Positions 9,392 through 50,351 of a stretch of DNA of 64,000 bases are shown piece by piece. The notes under the pieces were generated by a model. That model worked only from the letters and a program-made list of their open reading frames with translations, did no database searches and was not told the DNA's origin. The stretch lies in NCBI GenBank assembly GCA_038373865.1, contig JAXGGA010002234.1, positions 1 to 64,000 on the forward strand. Direction: 5' to 3'. Origin of the DNA: Uloborus plumipes (lineage: Eukaryota > Arthropoda > Arachnida > Araneae > Uloboridae). How positions within the stretch are numbered: position 1 is the first letter of the stretch; each line of letters starts with the position of its first letter. The translations under genes and the position numbers were made by a program.

Positions 9392-10101
9392 ATATCTTAA
9401 TTCGTGTGAGCATTTGATCTCTTTCTCTATGTAGCCTATTTATTTATTCATTTTTCCTTTTGATTTTGCATTTAGTGCAACCGTATTCAGTCTACCCGCT
9501 TTAGAAGTTTTTATTTTTCAAAAATAACATTTGTTTTTATGCTTTCGATAAAAGCGTGGTAGTCTTTGTGCCTCTATGAATTTTGCATCAGATATACATA
9601 TCCATTTGTAACTTTGCCACTCTATCCCAAATCGTTTTATTTCAATTTAATTTTTGCGCCTTTTTCCTTTCACGTTTTTTCACTGGAAAATATTTTTTTT
9701 TTCCAAAAATACTTGGTTGTATCCCCCCCCCCCTGAAACACACTTATCACTATTATATCTAAAACTTACAAAACATGCATGCAAATTTAGAAGTGAAACT
9801 ATCTGTTCACTCTTTTGAAATGATGTCAAAAAACTTTTACAATTTTTAGCAATGCCTGCAATTGATATATTCGAAATATTTTCATCTGGCGATTTCACTC
9901 ATGAGTTGCAAACTTTACAGCTGAACTCGGAAAATCGTGCAATATGTAGGCTTGCCAGATTTCTAAAATGTTCAACCGGGACACAGGATTGCCCCCCCCC
10001 CCAACCCCTCTTCGCGTCTTGAGTATTCAGAGAAGTACACACCCTTGACTTTTTCAGACTGTTTTGGGGGGCAGTTTTATATTATGTATAAATGGTTGCT
10101 A
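9392..10101. other. Intergenic A/T-rich stretch
   Basis: No gene seen. Contains poly-C runs at about 9722-9732 and 9994-10002 and A/T tracts. Confidence 0.6.
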
Positions 10102-10109
10102 AATAAGAA

Positions 10110-10389
10110 CAAGGGGCGGATACAAGGGAAGGTACATCGCCCCTCCGTTGAGGGACTCTTCCCCAGCAGTTTTTCGACTTTGAAATTAAAAAAATGGGAA
10201 TTTTAGATTATCTTCGATAATACTATGAGAAGTGATTGGGATTCGGGGCTCTGATCTGGATATTTTTTGAAATTGAAGACTGAAACATTTGTAATAAACA
10301 TGTTTTAACCAGTATATGTCGTAAAAAAGGGGGGGAGGGCAAAAAAAAACAATCGCCTCTCCCTTGGAGCATTTCTGGATCCGCCCTTG
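10110..10389. mobile_element. hAT-type MITE (280 bp) with 8-bp target duplication
   Basis: Ends are CAAGGGGCGGATAC and, inverted, CAAGGGCGGATCCAG. The 8-bp AATAAGAA occurs immediately on both sides (10102-10109 and 10390-10397). GGCGGATCC-type inverted ends with 8-bp duplications are hAT hallmarks. No transposase is present. Confidence 0.88.
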
Positions 10390-11013
10390 AATAAGAACCA
10401 GGGGCAGTAATAAATTTTAACCTTTCGGCGGAACCCTAGAGTTCTGCGGAACACACTTTTTGGCTTAGCGGGATATTTTTCCCATGAAGAGCAATTTCAG
10501 TGCATATTAGAGTAGCTAAAATTTGACATTTTTAATGACTTATTCATAATGACTGAAGAAGAAATGTTTTTATTTCTTGCTGACAAAATAGTACTAAAAG
10601 CAAGAAAGTACCAATTTGTAAGGGGCTTGAGCCCTTCCCCTCCTATGGGCGCCGATGTTTCAATTAGTATCCATTTGAACCTTTTTCGTTGTTACACTAA
10701 TCGTATGGTTCCCTGGTTAGAATTTTAAAGCCTTCGACTCCATCAGTCCAAAAAATCACTCCGTCTCCGCAGCTTTGATTTTCAGTACTGAATGGACTAG
10801 ATTTTAATTGCACATTACAATGTGTGCTAGAGAATCTGCTCCAGTGTTTTATTCTGTAACCTTAATTCTATACTTTACTTACAAAATATCTCTTCTTCTT
10901 CATTATTCAACATTCCTAAATGCCTAAAATGGTTAAAACTGTACAGTGTAGACTGCATAATTTCTTTTATACACTGCGATGCAAAAGTTTAGACAAAATG
11001 CAAATATGTGAAT

Positions 11014-12225
11014 AATAATAACAAGTTTAAAAAACTATAACCCGACTATAAAAAAAAGCACTGAAAGGTAAGAAACAAGGTAGGTGCTATTTAATATCAT
11101 CGTCTTATTAAATAAAACAAGACGTTTGATATCTTAGCTATACCTATTTATTTAGTTCTACGACTTGAACCCTCTGAAAGTTCCGCATTAACAACATAAT
11201 TCAATTCAAATGCTGTAGTCGTGCGTTGGCAACTACAGAAAGCAAGCATTTAAACTTGATATACAAACAAACATATTAGTTTGATCTATATACAGGGTGT
11301 CCACTCCAATCGTGGACCAATAGCTAATTTCTAAACCGTTAGAGATAAGCATATAGTTTATTTAGGAAAAAATCTCCAAATTATGATAGGAATTTTGGGT
11401 CTATTCAATGTTTTTCAAAAAATCAAATTTTGAAAAAGTTACGAAATTTAAATTTTTATACAGCCCCCCAGTCCTATCAATCATATTTAGTAAAACATTC
11501 TTGACACTGTAACGTTTAAAACTAAAAAAAAAATCACTCTTTTACCACAAAAATTGACCGAGTTATGACGTTTTGAAAAATCAAGATTTTGAAGGATTTC
11601 GCATACGATCCCTTGAGCGATCTCTTGATGACGTCATGAAATAATGCAAAATCTTGATTTTTCAAAACGTCATAACTCGGTCAATTTTTATGGTAGAAGA
11701 GTGATTTTTTTTTAGTTTTAAACGTTACAGCGTCAAGAATGTTTTACTAAATATGATTGATAGGACTGGGGGGCTGTATAAAAATTTAAATTTCGTAACT
11801 CTTTCAAAATTTGATTTTTTGAAAAACATTGAATAGACCCAAAATTCCTTTCATAATTTGGAGATTTTTTCCTAAATAAACTATATGCTTATCTCTAACG
11901 GTTTAGAAATTAGCTATTGGTCCACGATTGGAGTGGACACCCTGTATATACAAGAATTGTTAATTAGGTTATAATGTTATTCTATCAAATTGTTTTTCTG
12001 TTGTTGACAACGAACGACTACAGCATTTGAATTGAATTATGTTGTTAATATGGAACTTGCAGAGGGTTCAAGTCGTAGAACTAAATAAACAGGTATAGCT
12101 AAGATATCAAACGTCTTGTTTTATTTAATAAGACGATGATATTAAATAGCACCTACCTTGTTTCTTACCTTTCAGTGCTTTTTTTTTTAATAGTCGGGTT
12201 ATAGTTTTTTAAACTTGTTATTATT
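11014..12225. mobile_element. Fold-back element: 1.2-kb near-perfect palindrome
   Basis: The arms run from AATAATAACAAGTTTAAAAA at 11014 to its complement ending 12225, centred at about 11620. Matching arm segments include the CCCGACTAT, GACGTTTGATATC and GACTTGAACCCTCTG blocks. Small differences (for example AACTTGCAG versus CTGAAAGTT) show slight divergence. The centre holds a second palindromic element. Confidence 0.88.
11293..11944. mobile_element. Inner palindromic element with CAGGGTGTCCACTCC ends
   Basis: A 652-bp segment with inverted arms of about 300 bp, starting CAGGGTGTCCACTCCAATCG and ending with its complement, flanked by TATATA on each side. The central spacer at about 11605-11640 includes TGACGTCA. 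It is nested symmetrically in the larger palindrome. A TA-target fold-back transposon is likely. Confidence 0.82.
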
Positions 12226-12382
12226 TCTGACTTTTTAGAGCTTTTTTGTAGTCGGGTTATAGGCTTTTAAAACTTTTTTATTTTACTCCACTGTATATTA
12301 GCAAATGAATATTCATTACAAAATTAAATGTACATAACAAAAAAATATGAAAAGTTGTTTGGGTAATTTTTATTGAGCAGTG

Positions 12383-12544
12383 TCAAAACTTCTCAGCATC
12401 ATGAGGGTTGCTTAAAAGTTTCCGTGGGTCCAGATCGCTTATAAATAAATCCTCCAATGTCCTTACCCTACTTAATGCGACGTAAACTTGGCCCTTTGCA
12501 AAAATTCGTCTTCCACCGTCAATTACTGCCTCATTCAAAGTGCC
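12383..12544 (-). pseudogene. Pif1-type helicase C-terminal fragment (Helitron-derived)
   Basis: Minus-strand translation gives 53 codons and a stop: TLNEAVIDGG..., IFAKGQVYVALSRVRTLEDL and an end at DAEKF. GQVYVALSR is the motif VI region of Pif1-like helicases as found at the end of Helitron Rep-Hel proteins. The frame is broken upstream by a partial duplication: about 38 bp at 12430-12468 recurs at 12546-12584. It lies within the Tc1-like element. Confidence 0.8.
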
Positions 12545-12599
12545 TCCAGATCGCTTATAAATAAACCCTCCAATGTCCTATGCCTATTTAAATACAAGA

Positions 12600-13515
12600 T
12601 TTCACGTCACGAGAATCAAGTGTTGTCAAAACAAAAACCTTGAAATTCAAGTTTTACTGAAAAAATGCATGTGCAAAATAATGAATTGAAACAAATATTT
12701 AATAACTATCTTCTATTATTTTGGTAAAAGCAGCGCAACATATGATCATTGGATATTTCTCAAGTCCCGAGAAAAGAATTATAATCCATTTAGGCCATCC
12801 CAATTTTAATAATTTTTATCAAAGAAAGTACCATTCAATTTTAGTCACGATGATACATATGCTGCTTTTCATATTAAAATCTGGCTTATTTGGGACACTC
12901 TGTCCGAAAAGGCTCAGGCACAATTCTTTGTTTTTTTATGCATTCCGATTCAGTTGTTCATCTACTTATGCTGCCACGTGCTGTTTTTGACCCAAGTTGA
13001 AGTTTTGTAGGATTAAGGGACGAATCGTCAGTCTGAGCCGTTTTTTCAATTCCTTCATCCTTAAGAAATATAATTTTTCTTGGACTTTTTGATCGATACG
13101 CATGCCTGAATTTGCTCTCCACAAAGTAAGAAACAATGTACTACCATATTAGAGCCAATTTAAAAGACAAAAAATTAATAAAGTAGGTTCATTTTCAAAT
13201 TTCGGCTTCCAAACTTTCTCATCTTCTTTAGACGAGAACTAAAGAGCTTTTGAGATTTTGATTATTTATTCAGCAATCTCTGCACTTTATAAATGAATAA
13301 TACAGTCCCGCATTTCCTCCACCAATCACATTTCAAGGGATATTCGCATAAAATTTGACTATTGTCTAAACTTTTGAAACAATGTAAAAAAATGTATTTT
13401 GTAATATCCAAAATTTGATTCCAGTTATAGTTATAAGAACTCCAGACCCGTATTTGGGACCATAATTTGTACCTGCAGTAGAAATTTGAAAGCATTTCGT
13501 TGAATAGTTTTCTTT
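12600..13515. other. Unassigned interior of the Tc1-like element
   Basis: Short open frames occur here on both strands, but none shows a transposase catalytic triad or a known domain. I see nothing further. Confidence 0.4.
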
Positions 13516-13561
13516 TTATTCACATATTTGCATTTTGTCTAAACTTTTGCATCGCAGTGTA

Positions 13562-15780
13562 GCTTCCAAGCTTCCATTATAAAAGAGTTCGCATTTGTTG
13601 TAATTTAATGGCATTACAACGAATACGATTGTAACAGCTAATATGTAAAACAGATCAAGATTCTTTCTTTGAGAGGGTGGGTAAAAATGTAAACCAAGGC
13701 ATATGTGCAATAAATTTTATCAGTCAAGCAATAAAATGTAAGTTGGGCAAGGAGAGAAAAAAAGCAAATAAAACAGTTCATCCTGATAGTGCATTTTTTT
13801 CGGTTAGGCACAAAAATATATCTTAGGCAAACATATGGTTTGCATGTACTGAAGGGAGATCAGCTCAAATGTAGCGGAGGTTTTTGGATTTTAGCTATAG
13901 AGTAGGATACCAAAAAAAAAAAAAAAAAGACTACTACTATTTTCATTGGCGGCTCGTATAGGGGAGCAAGGGAGGCGACTGCTCCCTCACCCTTAAAAGT
14001 AAAGGAGCCTTGTCCCTTCACTTTTCACGGTTAAAAATAATGATCGACTGAAAAATGATTTTTTACTAAATGATTTATTTTACCAAAATAAAAGCTGAAA
14101 ATTCAAACTTTTTGCATGTTATTTTATAAGAATAGAACTTTGAATCACAAGAGGGGGAAATCTATGTTAACCAGCCTGGTTGATTTTTGAGGCGATATTC
14201 AACATTTTAAAGAATTCATTTAATCAGTAATGTTAAAATACAATAATATAGGCAAATTTCACAAAAAAAAAAAAAAAAAAACTTTCAGAGGTGCTGCTTT
14301 CTAACCCCTAAAATAACCTAATATCATTCAGAAATTTGTAATGAATTGCTATATTAAGAAAAAAAAAATGTAGCACACACAAGTTGTTTCCCACAATTTC
14401 GAAATCCTTTTAACATTTTTTCTGTAATTTGTTTCAATTTTCATGTCTACTGATCATTAATGCCTATATAGCGTCCCTTTCCAGGGACGGTCCAAAAAGT
14501 GTGTCTGAATTTTCCAAAACTGAACATTTCAACCAAATAATAGTGCTCACTTATTACTTTGGTATTGTTTCAATTCATAATTAACGGATTGCAGCACATA
14601 ACCATTGTAAAGTGTGTTCTGCAGCCGTTTTATAATGATCTTTGTCAAGAATTTTATCGCTCACAATCTCAAGTACAATAAGCTAAGTTTTAAAAATTAT
14701 TCCCAGCTTCCCAGTTTATGTTAATTGCTGCTTTTATTTCTTCTTGTAAAATGTCTTTTTAAATATTATATCGTAGACAGAAAAAAAACCAGTAAAAAAG
14801 TATGTACCCTGTGGTGTCTAGCGTAACTTTTTTTGGACGATTTTTCTTTTCTTAATAAAAAAAAAAATTTTACATGATATTTTTAAAAAAAATTTCCCGT
14901 CCATTAAACACTATTTGTAACCCAAAACAAAATATCTCTGGAAAAAAAAATATCAGGCATTAATGGGTTAACATGAGTATTCACACGGAATCGTCCAAAT
15001 ATCACAGCTTTGAGAAGGAAAACAAAATTCATAACACAATGAAAATTAAGAGAAGTATTGTAAAGTGCAATTGAGAAAAGTATTTACAGTAAATATTCCT
15101 TTTGTTAATGAATTAAAAAAAAAAAAAAAACTTTCAGTCCTCAAGTTAGTGCTGCTTTACAACTAAGCAGCTGAATGTGCCATAACTTCATTTCACGTTC
15201 CGTCTTTTTTACAGCCGGGGAGGGGGGGGGGGGAGTGCTCCGAACCGAAGCATTTGAGGAGGAGTGTATCATCGTTCTTATAAGGGTACCACCCCCGTTA
15301 TTTTGCATTATGAAATTATTGCATCCATTTTTAATGAGCATCGAGCGTGTCTATAAATTTTGATTTTTTTTTTTTTTTTTTTGTGATATATGTAAAAAAA
15401 CTCTCTAATAGCTCATAAAAGGAAAAAAAAAGAGGGAATCTGCTCATTCAGAACTCCTTTGTTGCTGAAATAATTCCTGAATATTAAAATCCTCGTTTGC
15501 AAAAGAAAACTGCATAAATTTCCGATTTTTCACGCTATGCAAACATTTTTTTTTTCAGTCTTCAAAATTGCATCAATTCCAGGTGTGCTTGTCTCATGGT
15601 ATCGCCTGCTCCTTTTGGACCTTTGATGATCGATATATTTATTTCTGCTACTCGAAGATATTTTTAGATCTGTCACTATTCAGATTCAAAAAGTTCCTCG
15701 CACACTTGACGCGTTATCTAGTTTTTACGTAAGCATTTCTTTCTTTTGCAGATCTGGGGTATTTTCTCAATTTTGTAAGC
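13562..15780. other. Intergenic stretch upstream of the fatty acid synthase gene
   Basis: A/T-rich DNA with many mononucleotide runs, including poly-A at about 13912-13928, 14263-14280 and 15116-15129, poly-G near 15219-15233 and poly-T at about 15366-15382. No gene or well-bounded repeat was found. Confidence 0.55.
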
Positions 15781-15839
15781 CATGACTTTATTGCGTGGTC
15801 ATTAAATGACCGCACTGAAACAGGGAATGATGCATCCAA

Positions 15840-15940
15840 ATCATTGGACACGTGTGGTCACGTGAGATGTGAGGCGATGAGAATTTGAGTACCTGATTGG
15901 CTGCCTTATAAATGGCCGCACATCGGATCATTGCAGCGGT
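15840..15940 (+). promoter_or_regulatory. Probable fatty acid synthase promoter
   Basis: In order: inverted CCAAT (ATTGG, 15843-15847); two E-boxes CACGTG at 15849-15854 and 15859-15864, separated by 4 bp; a second inverted CCAAT (15896-15900); and a TATA box TTATAAAT (15906-15913). A start near 15930-15945 would suit the TATA distance. Paired E-boxes with NF-Y sites are how animal FASN promoters respond to USF/SREBP and ChREBP/Mondo-Mlx. The classical carbohydrate element has a 5-bp spacer, so this one is near-consensus only. The assignment depends on the linked non-coding exon. Confidence 0.6.
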
Positions 15941-16080
15941 AGAGACAGTTTTGTATCCGGTGTAACGTAGAAAAGATGCAGTATTAAGCCGGCTGTCAGT
16001 AGACGAATTTGAAGTAATATAAAATATAGCTGGTAATAACGTTTCTTCAATCATTTGGATTTCTTTCTAGTCTTTTTCCG
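15935..16080 (+). other. Predicted 5' non-coding exon of the fatty acid synthase gene
   Basis: The sequence between the TATA box and a good donor (CCG|gtaaga at 16081) has no ATG-led frame of note. It could splice to the acceptor ttgcag|gtgtcc at 18235. The start is approximate. RNA evidence is absent. Confidence 0.5.
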
Positions 16081-18234
16081 GTAAGAACTACCCTTGTCAA
16101 TATATTTTTAAACGTTTTAAATAATCAATTTGATGCTGCCGATAACTGATTTCTTAAAATGTTCCACTGGGCATTATAATCAATACACCACGTGAATTTT
16201 TTTTGTAGTTAAGACAAAAAAAAATTCATGCTTCAAGAGATTGTCTCACGAAAAAAAGTGTAAAGTTTCAATATTTCAGCAACATAACTCGTAAAATTTA
16301 GTATTGGAACTGGAACTCGTACAGAAATATTGATCTTCAAGAATTAGATTTTAATACTAATATTATAAATACAAATTTCCTTTGCGTATTCGGTGTTCTT
16401 TTAGCTGTCATTGTTGCTATTTTTTCAATGTTCCAATTGCTCTTTTCATTTTTCCGAGCTCTTTTTATTGCAAAAAATGTCTTGAAAGTTTTTCATTTTT
16501 GGATCAGTTTTAAGTATGTCAACACTATTTTCGCTTCAACCCATCTTGTACGTGAATGTATCATTTGAAGGGTCAGGGGGAAAAACCACGGTAGTCACAT
16601 TTGATTCAATTTGAGAAAAACGAAATTTAAACTTTACGAACTCGTAAACTCCCCCAGTATACTTGTTCTAAAATGACAATAATACATGGACTACAGTGTT
16701 TTTTCACGAATATTGCATATACTAAATGAAATTACACTTATTTTTCTAACAGGTGGTAGCATCAGTTAAATTCAACAAAAAGTGGACTACCGTGGTTTTT
16801 GCTTCATTTATTACTGCAAATTGTCCTGTAAAAAAATCCTGGTGTTTGAATTTTAATAGCACAGAACAAAAAAGCATGTCGAATTTGCATTTTTAAAAAA
16901 TTAAAAGACTAAGTCTGGAAAAGTTTGAAGTAACCTTTAAATTTGTTAATATTAAATAAAACACTTTTTTATTGAAAAAGTTCTGTTTTTAAAAATTGTT
17001 TAGCAAAAGTGGTTAAATATATCATGTGTTTCTGAAGACTGAAGACAATTTATCATATGATTATAACAGTAGTATTAGCAGACATTTTCTGACTTTAATA
17101 TTCAATTAGCTTATGACATTAAGCGCAAAAGGTGTTGATGGATATGCTATGAAAAATGGCATGATTTGTGGAAAAAATGTTTTAGTTAGCTTTTACAAGT
17201 TTTGCTCTTCTAAAGGAGTTTTGAACAGAAAGTACCTTGCCTTACAAAGATTTTTTTTGAAAATTTGATTGGATTTTTCCTAATATTATTGGTTTATTTC
17301 AACCATTTACAAAATCAAATGAAAGAACAAAGCAGTTCAAGTCTTAACTAAGAAAGCAGTAGTTATGATGTGCAAAAAAAAAAAAAAAAAAAAAAAATAT
17401 ATAAATTTCAATAAAAAGTTGAACTTGCTCATTGAATCCTTAAATGTTATTTCAAAAATGACAACTTTTGCTTCAAGACCTAAAATTTGATTTTTGAACT
17501 GAAATTCTTTTCTTGTTCTTTGGAAACTGAATATTTTCTTAAAAAAAATCCTTTTAATTTTTATTTGTCAATGAATTTGGATCATGTATTTTTCTTAAAA
17601 CAGATTATAATGGAGATTTTTGATGCAATAAATGTATGGAAACTACTAATAACAGACATGTGATTTTTCAGTATTTTTACTGAATTCAATATTTTTTGAT
17701 GATTTAAAATACTGAATGCAGAAAAAGGGGGCACATCTGGCTAATCATCTACCAATTAGTTTCATGCATTCAATTAAAATTAATAGCTGTATAAAGAGAA
17801 GAACTCATGAATGAACATTGAGGTACAGTACAATATTCTAACAATGCTATGTTTGTTCACACAGCATTGCGATTTCAGTATTTTTCATCCTATTTGTGTA
17901 CATGTCTGTTTAAAATTTATAATATTAAGGATTTCTTAACATCCACAAGCTTACATCTTTTTGTAGAAAATTTTGAATTTTGTCAATTAATTGCAAATTG
18001 TGCATTGATTAAGTTTAATTTAATTCATAAATTAAATACTGTTTCTCCCCTCCTTTCTTACTGCACTTTCTATTTGTTTACATTTATTTATGTCAGGAAA
18101 TTAGTTCTAGTTGATGATGTTAGTTGAAGAAATAGCAAAACTAGATCATACTGTAGATTTGTATAAATATTTTCTGCACTTCATTTCTTTATTAAGGTTT
18201 TGACAGTGTCTAATAGCATTATTTTCTATTGCAG
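16081..18234 (+). other. Predicted intron 1 of the fatty acid synthase gene
   Basis: GT at 16081 to AG at 18234. Apart from the small inverted-repeat element and poly-A near 17375-17397, I see nothing in it. Confidence 0.5.
16581..16800. mobile_element. MITE with AAAAACCACGGTAGTC inverted ends in intron 1
   Basis: AAAAACCACGGTAGTCAC at 16581-16598 is mirrored by GTGGACTACCGTGGTTTTT ending 16800. The element is 220 bp, has no open frame, and its family is unknown to me. Confidence 0.6.
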
Positions 18235-18298
18235 GTGTCCATCATTTCATGTTTTGTAAATATTATTTCATTAGAAGAATTTAAGATCTAATTTCATC

Positions 18299-48235
<29,937 letters not shown>

Positions 48236-48447
48236 GCAAAGGACTTAAAATGACATTTTGCAATAATCTCACATTGCTCTAATGCATTTCTATTGTTTTA
48301 CGCATTTTGTTCCTTGATTTTTGTGATTAAAAATCAAGCTCTGTAATATAGTTCCAATTAAGGTTTTTTATTTTTAATTGGTTACAAATTTTAAATTTGT
48401 ATAATTTGTACAAAATTGTTGTATAAATGTTTAATTATATGAATATT

Positions 48448-48453
48448 AATAAA
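48448..48453 (+). terminator. FASN poly-A signal
   Basis: AATAAA 213 bp after the stop codon, giving a short 3' UTR ending near 48470. Confidence 0.75.
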
Positions 48454-48832
48454 TGTTACGTTTTGTTTTTATTTTTTAAATGGTCATTGGGTTTTTATTG
48501 CTCCAAAATGAAAAACAAACAAATTGAATTTTATTTGGATTAGGAAATAGTGATATTTCTAAGAATTTCAGCAATAATAGACAAGATATGCATTCAAGAG
48601 TAAAGCAGTACTCTCAGTTAAAAGGTGATTTGAGAGCAAGCAAAACCTTGTGTCTGCAGATAGTTCTGATTCTTACTATCTTTTCTGCCAAACTAAATAT
48701 ATTTATTTCATAATGTGATTTTTACATTTGAGTAAAAAGCAATTGGTGTTCTAGATACAGAAAAATGGTTTATCATTCAAAGAAAAAACAAGATACTTCC
48801 AGCAATATTACATGTATATACATATCCTTAGT

Positions 48833-49069
48833 TCAGTAAATTCTTCTCATTTTTCTCTTTGGCTTAGTCCCATTTTTCATTGAGTCAGAGAGTTTAAAAT
48901 GGTCTTCACTTGAGTTACATTTATCATGAAAATTTCTTATTTTAGTCTTACGTTTTCGGTACTTATTGATTCGCATTATAATGTCCAAGATGGTGTCATA
49001 ACTGACAAGAAGAGAAATTCCAAGCCACATTCCCATGTAACCTCCAATGACACTAAACAGTTCCAAGTT
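48833..49069 (-). CDS. DEG/ENaC sodium channel, terminal coding exon
   Basis: On the minus strand, after a ttttctag acceptor, 78 codons run to TGA. The start NLELFSVIGGYMGMWLGISLLVSYD is the pore-lining second transmembrane segment of degenerin/epithelial sodium channels, with the conserved GG and a GIS selectivity filter (family G/S-x-S). A basic cytoplasmic tail of about 50 residues follows. AATAAA complements (about 48529-48535) could end the transcript. The gene is convergent with FASN. It is related to insect pickpocket, acid-sensing and epithelial channels; the exact subfamily is unknown. Confidence 0.9.
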   Translation of the reverse strand, partial: NLELFSVIGGYMGMWLGISLLVSYDTILDIIMRINKYRKRKTKIRNFHDKCNSSEDHFKLSDSMKNGTKPKRKMRRIY

Positions 49070-50275
49070 CTAGAAAATGAAATATTTTAATTAGAACCAT
49101 GGCTGTCTGATATTTTGCTGTAATTATATTATGGCATCGAAAACCTGATAGTAAAATTAACCCATTGGAAGACAAAATAATAATTCAGAGATTCAGTAGT
49201 GGCCAATTTATGGTTACCGTTGAATATTCAACTAAATTAGCCGGGAAAACATTAATAGTGGTAGGGCAGAAAACGACTTGCCATGAAATAAAGACTACTA
49301 ATTTTTTTTTTAATTTCCGAAAAATATTCGAGGCATTTCAATATTTATTTATTTTTTAATATTAGTAACAGAAATGTAGATATCTAATAAAAGTAAAGCA
49401 TCGTCTTCCACTTTCTGATAACTAAAATATTTCATTTTATTACAAACCTTTCAACCAGTAGGCGAAGGTGGAACGCATGAGTTCCGGGTAACAGTGTTTA
49501 AAGGTAAAGGGTGTTAATATAGAAAAATATTTCAACTAATAGCATTCAACTTTTTTTTCTAGTTCAACAACTGCAAAAATTCAGTTGGGTCCAAAGATTG
49601 AACATATTGTGAAAAAAAATTTTGATCAAGGTTCTACCATGAAATGGAAATAGGAAAGCATTGCCAAAATAATTGCTGTTAGAAGTGACTAAAACTATAA
49701 CCTGATTTAACATAAATAATTTACCTGTACTATTTAAAACTTTAAAAAGTGCTTTTACTAGACGTTTTCATTTAAATCAGTGGCTCCTAACCTTTTTAAC
49801 CCCTATGACACTTTCTACAAATTGGCTGATATCTATTGAATTAAGAAAGTCATAACTTTTTGCTAGTAAACATTGATATTATTTAAAACATAAATTTGAA
49901 GTAGAAATGTCTTTGATGAAACAATTTCATCCAATCAGTCTTTTAAACTAAAAGTAAACTGTCTTCTTTATTTTTTTTCTTTTAAGAAAGGAACTGATAG
50001 GTAAAACTGAACTGAGATCATTGACATACTTTTCGAAAAAAAAAAGCACAAGTACATCTATGAAATATTCTTATCTTTTAAAAAGAAATTTTGTGATTAA
50101 CACTTAAAATGAAAAATAATACATTTGAAAAAGAAGATATATGAACTTGACAATGAATGATGAAAAACTTCCTTAAAGCCCCCCCCCCCCCCCCCCGTTG
50201 TGAAGAGGATGCTCCTGAAATTTAATAACTTCAGTGCATTACAAAAGCTAATTCAACTGAAACTACATGCATTAC
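49070..50275 (-). other. DEG/ENaC intron
   Basis: 1.2 kb between the two channel exons. Contains a degenerate hAT-like end (CAGTGGCTCCTAACCTTTTT, near 49779) and poly-C at about 50179-50196. Confidence 0.75.
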
Positions 50276-50351
50276 CTCAAATTTTGGCTTGTAAGTGTAC
50301 TTCGTTACTTCAAATTTATCAAAGATGGCTTCAATATCAATCAAGAAACAC
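50276..50351 (-). CDS. DEG/ENaC sodium channel, penultimate exon
   Basis: Minus strand: acceptor attaag, 76 nt, donor gtaatg. It reads CFLIDIEAIFDKFEVTKYTY and KPKFE and joins in frame to NLELFSVIGG of the last exon. This is the extracellular strand before the pore (family pattern: beta strand, ..E.Y.., GG). Phase 1 in, phase 0 out. Upstream exons were not securely located. Confidence 0.82.

Larger units (their letters stand above)
10972..13559. mobile_element. Tc1/mariner-like element (2.59 kb) with 44-bp TIRs and TA duplication
   Basis: The left terminus 10972-11015 begins CACTGCGATGCAAAAGTTTA; the right terminus 13516-13559 is its exact reverse complement over the 44 bp. Both are flanked by TA (10970-10971 and 13560-13561), the Tc1/mariner target. 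The interior is mostly later insertions: a 1.2-kb palindrome, a helicase fragment and unassigned sequence. I could not recognise a transposase, so it is non-autonomous or decayed. Confidence 0.82.

Noticed and set aside
15141..15363. Overlapping short frames on both strands
   Set aside because: They are driven by a poly-G/poly-C tract and have no domain or splice support.
15788..16054. 88-codon minus-strand frame over the FASN promoter
   Set aside because: It covers the TATA/E-box region and 5' exon; no recognisable protein.
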